This document shows positions 35,503 to 42,209 of a stretch of DNA of 64,000 bases, in pieces. Position 1 is the first letter of the stretch. Each line of letters starts with the position of its first letter. Below the pieces are notes generated by a model. That model was not told the origin of the DNA, did not search any database, and worked only from the letters and a program-made list of their open reading frames with translations. The translations under genes and the position numbers were made by a program. The stretch lies in NCBI RefSeq assembly GCF_024758005.1, contig NZ_CP103288.1, positions 1,054,001 to 1,118,000 of the forward strand, read 5' to 3'. This DNA is from Pseudarthrobacter sp. NS4. Its GTDB lineage: Bacteria; Actinomycetota; Actinomycetes; Actinomycetales; Micrococcaceae.

Positions 35503-35811
35503 TCATGTAGAAACACGCCAGAGGGTGCTGTGGTTGCAGGTGTGAACAGTTCCGGTTCCGGAGGTAGTGATTCCATGCCGGGAGCAGCGCGCCCACCAGC
35601 CCAGCGGCGAGACCTGCACCTTGAGCCGTCGTCTGCAGCACGTACAAAAGCGCGGGGGTTCCAAGTCAAGCCTCGCCTCGCATTCCCGGTGGGCGTCCGA
35701 CGACGGCGCGCTCCCGCGGTCGGACGCTTTTCTTTCCGAGGCCATGCCGCAGAGGCCGCAAAAGCTTCCGGTGGTTGAGCTTGCCGAGCCTGGGGAGCGG
35801 TTGGGGATCAT
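35503..35811 (-). CDS. bsaP: Biotin synthase auxiliary protein BsaP
   Basis: ATG 35811 overlaps the bioB stop (ATGA), and the product is 102 residues. A low-complexity N-terminus with CGLCG precedes [20 protein letters not shown] and [18 protein letters not shown]. The Cys-rich arrangement and the RRLKVQVxPxGW...C core match BsaP of Actinobacteria (Rv1590 in M. tuberculosis), a small iron-sulfur protein needed for BioB activity there, probably by serving cluster repair or sulfur supply. Its translational coupling to bioB fits. This assignment rests on pattern recognition and context; no search was run. Confidence 0.82.
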   Translation of the reverse strand: MIPNRSPGSASSTTGSFCGLCGMASERKASDRGSAPSSDAHRECEARLDLEPPRFCTCCRRRLKVQVSPLGWWARCSRHGITTSGTGTVHTCNHSTLWRVST

Positions 35812-36829
35812 AGCGTCTTCTGGAGTTCCTTGATGGGCATGTTGAGGTCTACCAGGAGGTTGAGGTCTGCGGTGGCGGGGCGGCCGAGGGTGGTGAGGTA
35901 GTTGCCGACGATGACGGCGTTGATGCCGCCCAGGAGTCCCTCGCGGGTGCCCAGGTCGCCGAGGGTGAGTTCGCGGCCGCCGGCGTAGCGGAGGACGGTG
36001 TGGGGCATGGCCAGCCGGAACGCGGCGATGGCGCGGAGCGCGTCCTTGCCGTCCATGATCTGCTGGTTTTCCAGCGGTGTTCCGGGCCGGGGGTTGAGGA
36101 AGTTCAGTGGTACCTCGTGCGGTTCCAGGGCGGCCAGCTGGGCGGCGAGTTCGGCCCGTTGCTCCAGGGTTTCGCCCATCCCGATCAGAGCGCCGCAGCA
36201 CAGTTCCATCCCCGCGTCCTTGACCATGGCGCAGGTCTCCAGTCGTTCCTCGTAGGTGTGGGTGGTGACCACTTCGGGGAAGTAGCTGCGCGCGGTTTCG
36301 AGGTTGTGGTTGTAGCGGTGGACGCCCCAGCTGGCGAGCTGGTCCACCTGCCGCTGGGTGAGCATGCCCAGCGAGCAGGCGATGTTGATGTGTCCACTTC
36401 CTCGTTGATCCGGTCGATGGCGAACTTGATCTGGTTCATGAGTTTGATGTCGGGGCCGCGGACGGCGGCCACGATGCAGAACTCGGTGGCTCCGGTGGCG
36501 GCGGTTTCCTTGGCGGCTTTGACCAGCTCGGGGATGTCCAGCCAGACGCCGCGGACCGGGCTGTCGAACAGACCGGATTGGCTGCAGAAGTGGCAGTCCT
36601 CGGGGCAGCCGCCGGTCTTGATGGAGATGATGCCTTCCACCTCCACGTCCTCGCCGCAGTGCCGGAGCCGGACCTGGTGTGCCAGCTCGAGGGCGGCGGG
36701 CAGTGCATTATCAGGAAGGCGAAGGACCTCCAGCAGTTGGGACTCTGAGAGGCCGATGCCCTCTTCCAGGACCTGCTGCCGGGCTGTCTCCAGAACTGGG
36801 TGCTGCAGGAGTTGGGGGTGCGTCGTCAT
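35808..36829 (-). pseudogene. bioB: Biotin synthase gene with a frameshift
   Basis: The first part (36829 to about 36385) is a normal BioB N-terminus with the radical-SAM motif [17 protein letters not shown], holding the CxxxCxxC cluster ligands. At INEEVD the frame breaks; expected [20 protein letters not shown] resumes in another frame and continues to LQELQKTL-type end at 35808. The break is a two-base excess (gtggacacatcaac where gtggacatcaac is expected), a tandem ac duplication at about 36385. The total of 1,022 bases is 340 codons plus two bases, consistent with a 339-residue BioB plus the insertion. As written, BioB is truncated and the strain would need biotin or another synthase; a sequencing error is also plausible. 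Confidence 0.85.
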
Positions 36830-36926
36830 TGAGGGTTCTTAGGCTCGAGGAAGTTCTCATCCTGACGGTAGTTCTGCATTCCCCGACCGTTTTTGTGGGA
36901 GGGCAACAACGCCGGCTCACCACTTT

Positions 36927-36947
36927 TGTTGACAGCGTAAGTCAACA
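36927..36947. promoter_or_regulatory. Perfect palindrome upstream of bioB: probable biotin operator
   Basis: Perfect arms tgttgac (36927-36933) and gtcaaca (36941-36947) flank seven bases, about 100 bases upstream of the bioB start. The shape and position fit a site for a biotin regulator (BirA- or BioQ-like). The rest of 36840-37255 shows no certain gene; a 48-codon frame from 37038 has no ribosome site and I do not call it. Confidence 0.5.
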
Positions 36948-37255
36948 CTTAACGCATTGGAAAGTTCCGTGACGCCGCTGTCTTTCCTGCTGATTAGCCG
37001 CACCAGAACGTCCATAAAACGAAAGCGACGCACAGAAATGAGCACCGAACAGAAACAGCGCAGCTGCTGGACCCTGCTTTGCCGCCTGGCGGCCGCCGTC
37101 GCACCGGCTTCCTTTATGACTTTTGCCTGTCCTGTCTGGGTGGTAGAACCGGAGATGGCGCCTGTGGATAAGTTTGATCGTTGAATTGTGACGTGGGTTA
37201 CCCTTAAGGCACTGTCCGAGCAAGCCGTCTTGAAACTACTGGGGGAATAGCGGCC

Positions 37256-37918
37256 ATGACATCTCACAACGTTTCTATGTCCCGTGGCATGCGGTCCAGC
37301 GCAGTTGTATTTGTACTTGCCGCTTCCCTCGCGGTGGCTGGATGCGCGGGCGGAGCACCAGCAGATCCGGGAACGTCGTCCCCTGCTGCTACAGAATCAA
37401 CTTCGCCCAATGCTTCCCCCAGCCCGACCGCGACGCCCAGCGCACCCTACAAACCGGCCGACGCATCCGGTCCAGCCCAAAACGTCCCGGTCCCCGTCCT
37501 GCCCGAGGTGGCAAAGACGGAGACGAAGGAGGGTGCTGAGGCGTTCGCAAAATATTGGTTCAATATGCTGAGTTATTCCTATGAAACGGGCGACGTTTCT
37601 AACTTTGAAAGTTTAGAACCGCCGTCATGCGTGGCTTGCCAGACAGTCAAAGAGGTCATTGTGAGTTGGCACTCGGATGGTCGCTGGTTGGTAGGGGGTA
37701 AGTTATCGACGCCAGTCACAAACACGACTTTCGTCAAGGGCCAGGACGGCAGGTATCAGGTCGCCGTCCAGGTCCATCAGGAGCCCTTGTCGTATATGCG
37801 AGCTGATGGGACTGTAGCTAGGACGGACCCTCCGGCGCCCGACCAAGGGAACCTATTATTCCTAGCCTACGAAAATGGGGCATGGTCCGCGGTTGAGCTC
37901 GGAAGTATTGTTGGCTAG
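37256..37918 (+). CDS. DUF6318-type lipoprotein
   Basis: A 220-residue secreted lipoprotein: signal with hydrophobic core VVFVLAASL and lipobox AVAGC, a Ser/Pro/Thr-rich linker (about residues 30-75), then a globular domain with GAEAFAKYWFNMLSYSYETGD and PPSCVACQ, whose two Cys may bridge, as in DUF6318 proteins of Arthrobacter. Function unknown; the fold resembles NTF2-like or DUF4878-type domains. ATG 37256 or 37274 could start it. A hypothetical secreted protein follows three bases downstream; the pair recurs in this group. Confidence 0.75.
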   Translation: MTSHNVSMSRGMRSSAVVFVLAASLAVAGCAGGAPADPGTSSPAATESTSPNASPSPTATPSAPYKPADASGPAQNVPVPVLPEVAKTETKEGAEAFAKYWFNMLSYSYETGDVSNFESLEPPSCVACQTVKEVIVSWHSDGRWLVGGKLSTPVTNTTFVKGQDGRYQVAVQVHQEPLSYMRADGTVARTDPPAPDQGNLLFLAYENGAWSAVELGSIVG

Positions 37919-37921
37919 AAA

Positions 37922-38851
37922 ATGTCCGGTTCCCGAATCCTTTGCCTCATCCTGGCAGCAACGATATCTATCGGGCTAGGTGCAATGCCGGCACAGGGTG
38001 ACGATAGCAGCGATCCGGAATTCGGTGGCGCATGGAACCCGGGTCTCGGAGTAGGTGGTCACATATGGGACGGTGAACGAAACGAATTTATTCCAGCTGA
38101 TCCCAAGGTGCCGTCGACTGACCCCAACGAGTACAAGTACGAGCTCCAGTGCCACCTCGGTGGGGGAGACTTCGACACTCCTTGCCTCGCCAGGCAAATC
38201 GAATGCAAGGACGGGCCTGACGCCGAAGATGGCATCCCGGTCACCTGGCTCTCGCGGCCCCGGGGAGTGCCAGGTGCTGTGTGGGCGTTCCATTCGGGAC
38301 CTACCTGCCTCTACGACGCAAAGCCCGAGGACTTGCTGCCGCGCATCGCCGCGGAGATCCAGCGGGAGTTCCAGAACCTGCCGGTGAACGCCGGGTCTGT
38401 CGTGGCGCAGCCCAGCCCGCACACGCTTCGAGGTGCCGAGACCAACTTCTACGCCGAGGCCGTCGAGCAGCAGTTCGACATCACCATGTTCGGCCAGCAG
38501 GTTCATGTGGTCGCGACGCCCGTCCAATACACCTGGAACTACGGGGACGGCACGGTGCTCGGCCCGCAACCCTCCATGGGTGGCCCGCTCCCGCAGGACC
38601 GCTGGGGTGAAAAGACAAGGACAAGCCACGCCTACGGCGATACCGGAGACTTCCAGGTGGTGCTGACCACCACCTTCCAGGGAACCTACTCAGTCAACGC
38701 CGGACCGCCCCTGCCCATCCCGGGCCAGGGCCAGTTCAGTGCACCGCCGCAGACCATCAGTGTCTGGCGTTCGCTGACCCGCAACTACGCCGACGACTGC
38801 AACGCCAACCCGCAAGGCCAGGGCTGCCCGGGAGTAGCAACACCGCGCTAG
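37922..38851 (+). CDS. Secreted hypothetical protein with PKD-like segment
   Basis: A 309-residue protein with a cleavable signal (basic SGSRI, hydrophobic LCLILAATISIGL, cleavage near AQG). The middle and C-terminal part contain WNYGDGTVLG and TSHAYGDTGDFQVVLTTTF, the pattern of a PKD-type beta-sandwich (YxWdfGDG ... HxYxxxGxFxVtLt). Several Cys pairs suggest disulfides. It lies three bases after the DUF6318 lipoprotein gene and is probably co-transcribed with it. No enzymatic motif is seen. It likely acts at the cell surface. Confidence 0.7.
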   Translation: MSGSRILCLILAATISIGLGAMPAQGDDSSDPEFGGAWNPGLGVGGHIWDGERNEFIPADPKVPSTDPNEYKYELQCHLGGGDFDTPCLARQIECKDGPDAEDGIPVTWLSRPRGVPGAVWAFHSGPTCLYDAKPEDLLPRIAAEIQREFQNLPVNAGSVVAQPSPHTLRGAETNFYAEAVEQQFDITMFGQQVHVVATPVQYTWNYGDGTVLGPQPSMGGPLPQDRWGEKTRTSHAYGDTGDFQVVLTTTFQGTYSVNAGPPLPIPGQGQFSAPPQTISVWRSLTRNYADDCNANPQGQGCPGVATPR

Positions 38852-38959
38852 AAGCCCGCCGACGGCCCTGTGATTCCCGCCGCATCCGGAATAGTTGCAT
38901 GCGCGCCCCAGTTGGCACGAGCAGTACGACTTACGCCTTCGAAAGGAACTGCGCATGCT

Positions 38960-38967
38960 GTTTTCCC
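38960..38967. repeat. Left target-site duplication of the ISL3 element (gttttccc)
   Basis: The eight bases gttttccc directly abut the left IS end and recur exactly at 40454-40461. Eight-base duplications are normal for the ISL3 family. The copy lies inside the ancestral start region of the Old Yellow Enzyme gene. Confidence 0.92.
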
Positions 38968-40453
38968 GGCCCTTCGCAGATGAGCATGGTTAGGGCCATC
39001 TGACGCCGAGGGCAGGAGCGTGTCCTGATGCCGCTGCGGCGTGGTGCGGGAGGAGAGGGGTCAGGGCCTCTTTGAATTGGTAGCGACCAAGCTTCCAAGT
39101 AAATAAAGAGACCCTGATATGCCCAATGCTACTTCCTGCCCGGGCGGGCGCTGGTGCGAGCGGGCAGACGCGCTTCTTGGTGTCGACGGCATCCACGTCT
39201 GCTCGGTCACGGCGGTCGGGACCGGCCTGGTTCTGCACGTTGAAACATCCGAAACTCTTAGCGGGTGTCCGGACTGCGGTGTCGTCGCGGTCGGGCATGG
39301 CCGCCGGCAGGTCCGGCTCCATGACACCCCGTGTTTCGGGCGGCCGGTGCGGTTGCTGTGGGCCAAGCGTGTCTGGCGCTGCCCGGATCCGGACTGCCGA
39401 AGAACCACGTTCACCGAAGAGCACCCGTTGGCCGGGCCACGGGCGAAACTGACCGCCCGCGCGGCGGCATGGGCGACGGATGCGCTGCAGCGTTTCGACA
39501 CCTCGGTATCGGCCCTGGCCCACCAGCTCGGCGTCTCCTGGCACACAGCCTGGGACGCCATCAAGGCAGAGGCGACCCGACGGATCGCAGCGACCGGCCG
39601 GCTGACAGGGGTGAACGCGCTCGGCGTCGATGAGCATGTCTGGTCCCACACCGGTCCGCCGGGATCCGGAATGGTGACCGGGATCGTGGATCACACCCGC
39701 GACGAGAAGGGCGTGGTGCATGCCAGGTTGCTGGACCTCGTCCCGGGCCGGTCCGGGAAGGCCTACGCCGACTGGCTTAAAGACCGCGGCGAGGAATTCA
39801 CCGCCGGCGTCAAGACGGCAGCGCTGGATCCGTTCCGCGGCTACGCCAACGCCATCCGCGACGAGCTGCCCGAAGCGATCACCGTCCTGGACGCCTTCCA
39901 CGTCGTGAAACTGGGATCGGCCATGGTCGACGAGGTCCGCCGCAGGGTCCAGCAGGAGACCCTGGGCCACCGGGGCCGCAAGGGAGATCCGCTCTACGGT
40001 ATCCGGCGGACTCTGCAGACCGGCGCGGAACATCTGACCGAGAAGCAGGCCGCCAGGCTCGATGCGAAACTCACCGCCGGGGACCACGGCCACGAAGTCA
40101 CCCTGGCCTGGCAGTGCTATCAGAAGCTACGGAACATCTACCACTCCCGCCCGGAACGCGGCAGGGGGCTCGTCAACGAGGTCATCGCATCGTTCCCGTC
40201 CTGTCCGATCCCGGAAGTCGCCCGGCTCGGTCGAACACTCAAACAATGGAAGGCCGCGATCCTGGCCTACTTCGACACCCGCGGCGCCTCCAACGGCCCC
40301 ACAGAAGCAATCAACGGCGTCATCGAAACCACCCGCCGTATCGCCCGTGGGTTCCGTAATTTCCCCAACTACAGACTCAGATGCCTACTTGCCGCCGGCG
40401 GCCACCGACCCTACCGAATCAAACAGACGAACCATGCCTAAATGCGAAGACCC
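38968..40453 (+). mobile_element. Intact ISL3-family insertion sequence (1,486 bp)
   Basis: Both ends are defined by the sequence: left ggcccttcgcagatgagc... and the complement of the right end gggtcttcgcatttaggc... form imperfect terminal inverted repeats of about 24 bases, agreeing at 18 positions (gg, then ttcgca, then gcatggtt). Exact 8-bp direct repeats flank them. Inside is one transposase gene on the plus strand (39119-40441). The element inserted three to four codons into an Old Yellow Enzyme gene, which is on the same strand; its right terminal repeat supplies that gene's present ATG. Confidence 0.93.
39119..40441 (+). CDS. ISL3-family transposase
   Basis: A 440-residue transposase. 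The N-terminal zinc finger reads SGCPDCGVVAVGHG and later RCPDPDCRRTTF-like Cys pairs; a helix-turn-helix follows (SALAHQLGVSWHTAWDAI). The catalytic DDE domain begins ALGVDEHVW, continues with LDAFHVVKL and ends with an Asn/Gly-Pro-Thr-Glu segment (SNGPTEAINGVIE) that holds the last Glu. All parts appear intact, so this copy could be mobile. The stop TAA overlaps the Old Yellow Enzyme start region (the ATG begins eight bases before the transposase gene ends). Confidence 0.93.
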   Translation: MPNATSCPGGRWCERADALLGVDGIHVCSVTAVGTGLVLHVETSETLSGCPDCGVVAVGHGRRQVRLHDTPCFGRPVRLLWAKRVWRCPDPDCRRTTFTEEHPLAGPRAKLTARAAAWATDALQRFDTSVSALAHQLGVSWHTAWDAIKAEATRRIAATGRLTGVNALGVDEHVWSHTGPPGSGMVTGIVDHTRDEKGVVHARLLDLVPGRSGKAYADWLKDRGEEFTAGVKTAALDPFRGYANAIRDELPEAITVLDAFHVVKLGSAMVDEVRRRVQQETLGHRGRKGDPLYGIRRTLQTGAEHLTEKQAARLDAKLTAGDHGHEVTLAWQCYQKLRNIYHSRPERGRGLVNEVIASFPSCPIPEVARLGRTLKQWKAAILAYFDTRGASNGPTEAINGVIETTRRIARGFRNFPNYRLRCLLAAGGHRPYRIKQTNHA

Positions 40454-41519
40454 GTTTTCCCCCCTCGCCCTTGGCGAACTTGAGCTTCCCAACCGCCTGG
40501 TCATGGCGCCGTTGACCCGGCTCCGCTCAGGTGAGGAAGGCGTCCCCGGCCCGCTCGTCGTCGAGCATTACCGCCAGCGTGCCTCCCTCGGACTCATCGT
40601 CAGCGAAGGCACCTACCCCAGCCCGGCGGGACGCTCCTACCCGGGCCAGCCCGGCATCGCCACCGAAGAACAGGTCGCCGGGTGGAAGAAGGTCACCGAC
40701 GCCGTGCACGCTGAGGGCGGCCGGATGTTCGCGCAGATCATGCACGGCGGCCGCGTCTCGCACCCGGACATCACCGGTGGCCACCCCCTGGTCGCGCCCA
40801 GCGCCGTCGCCATCGAAGGTGAAGTCCGCACTCCATTCGGGAAAAAGCCCTATCCCGTGCCGCATGCCCTCACCACCGACGAACTGCCCCAGGTGATCCA
40901 GGAAATTGTCAACGCCTCGCTGAACGCCATCGAGGCCGGCTTCGACGGCGTGGAACTGCACTCAGCCAACGGCTACCTCCTGCACGAGTTCCTGGCCCCC
41001 AACTCGAACGTCCGCGCCGACAGCTACGGCGGCTCCCCGGAGAACCGTGCCCGCTTTGTCATCGAGACAGTCAATGCGGTGGTGGCAGCGCTGGGTGCGA
41101 ACCGGGTGGGCATCCGCATCTCCCCGGAGCACAACGTCCAGGGCATCGCAGAGACCGATGCCGCCGACGTCCGCGCCACCTATGAAGTCTTGGTGGACAG
41201 CATCGCCCCGCTCAACCTTGCCTATCTGAGCATCCTGCACCACGAGCCGACGGGTGAGCTTGTCCAGGACCTCCGCGCCCGTTTCGGCGGAACCTTCCTG
41301 GTCAACACCGGATTCGGGCTGGTCACCACCCGTGAGGAAGCCGTCGACCTGGTGGCTGAGGGGCACGCCGACGCAGTGGTGGTGGGCCGTCCCGCCATCG
41401 CAAACCCGGACCTGGCCCGTCGCTGGAAGGAAAACCTTCCAGTGAACCAGCCGGACCCGTCCACGTTCTACGCCGAGGGCGCTGAAGGGTACACGGATTA
41501 TCCCCTGTACCAGGGCTAA
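40434..41519 (+). CDS. Old Yellow Enzyme-type alkene reductase (NADH:flavin oxidoreductase)
   Basis: As it stands the gene starts at ATG 40434, inside the right repeat of the IS, and encodes 361 residues beginning MPKCEDP fused to FSPLALGELELPNRLVMAPLTR. Family motifs are intact: QIMHGGRVSHPD, GFDGVELHSANGYLLHEFL with the active-site His-Ser-Ala-Asn, NVRADSYGGS, GIRISPEHNVQGI and the FMN-phosphate segment DAVVVGRPAIANPDL. OYEs reduce activated C=C bonds with NAD(P)H. Before the IS insertion the gene began at ATG 38955 (MLFSPLALGE..., with GAAAGGA eight bases upstream). Now the ribosome site is missing, so expression depends on the IS. Confidence 0.85.
   Translation: MPKCEDPFSPLALGELELPNRLVMAPLTRLRSGEEGVPGPLVVEHYRQRASLGLIVSEGTYPSPAGRSYPGQPGIATEEQVAGWKKVTDAVHAEGGRMFAQIMHGGRVSHPDITGGHPLVAPSAVAIEGEVRTPFGKKPYPVPHALTTDELPQVIQEIVNASLNAIEAGFDGVELHSANGYLLHEFLAPNSNVRADSYGGSPENRARFVIETVNAVVAALGANRVGIRISPEHNVQGIAETDAADVRATYEVLVDSIAPLNLAYLSILHHEPTGELVQDLRARFGGTFLVNTGFGLVTTREEAVDLVAEGHADAVVVGRPAIANPDLARRWKENLPVNQPDPSTFYAEGAEGYTDYPLYQG
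40454..40461. repeat. Right target-site duplication of the ISL3 element (gttttccc)
   Basis: Identical to 38960-38967. Removing the IS and one copy restores the frame ATG CTG TTT TCC CCC CTC with no other change. Confidence 0.92.
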
Positions 41520-41537
41520 GCACCCTTTTAACTGCGA

Positions 41538-41572
41538 CGACGGCGGCACCCTGCTTTGGGTGTCGCCGTCGT
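41538..41572 (+). terminator. Hairpin terminator after the Old Yellow Enzyme gene
   Basis: Arms acgacggcggcaccc and gggtgtcgccgtcgt pair with one G-T wobble around a ctttg-type loop, starting 19 bases after the stop codon. Confidence 0.7.
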
Positions 41573-41749
41573 TGGCTGCTCGGTGTGCTGTCCCGGCAGC
41601 AGGTGCCACAGGCCATCCGACGACCCTTCGGCATCTATTAATTTGGCCCGCCGGGCCCCTCTGGAAGCCGGCGGTGATCAGATGCTACTCCAGCGAATGG
41701 ACTTTTGCTAGGGTCCAAATGGACAAGATTTCCAGAGCTAAAACCCCAT

Positions 41750-42046
41750 TTATAGCAGCGCCTCCCGGCCCGTCCCTTCCTTCATCACGAGCCTGCCGTC
41801 CTCGATCGAAACGAGCACGCTTTTGGGCTTGCCGCTGACCTTCGTGATCGCTTTCAGGCCGCGGTTGGTGACCTCCACGCCCACGTGCGCGCCCTTCGCC
41901 GGCAGCTCCACGGAAACCTCGGACGCTATGCCGAGGAGCGGGTTGGTGGAAACCCCAAGGTCCCGCCACGCCTGCTTACCGTTCACTGTCACGGTGATAT
42001 TGGCTTCCTCGAACCCCTCCTGAAACACGACAAGCAGTTCGCGCAT
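41750..42046 (-). CDS. Small hypothetical protein
   Basis: A 98-residue protein starting at ATG 42046 with AAGGAAGAGG upstream. Its sequence (RELLVVFQEGFEEANITVTVNGKQ then AGVTxNPLLGIA-like strands and VGVEVTNRGL) suggests an all-beta fold with a C-terminal KGTGREALL tail. I do not recognise the family. Coding bias and the ribosome site support it. The region 41573-41749 has no gene I can support. Confidence 0.5.
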   Translation of the reverse strand: MRELLVVFQEGFEEANITVTVNGKQAWRDLGVSTNPLLGIASEVSVELPAKGAHVGVEVTNRGLKAITKVSGKPKSVLVSIEDGRLVMKEGTGREALL

Positions 42047-42209
42047 GGCTGCCTCTTCCTTGAGCTGTGGGTGCCTGTGACGGCACCTCCACTACAGCAC
42101 TTCCCGGGCGGGAGCGGAATACCCTTGCCGGGCATCATCCGGCCGCCGCGCAACTGCTGCTCGCTCGCCGGCAGTGGAGCCGGGCAGGTGGGTAAGGCAA
42201 GATGTTCTG

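Noticed and set aside
36957..37184. 75-codon plus-strand frame upstream of the DUF6318 gene
   Set aside because: No ribosome site, no domain and poor codon bias; a shadow or leader at best.
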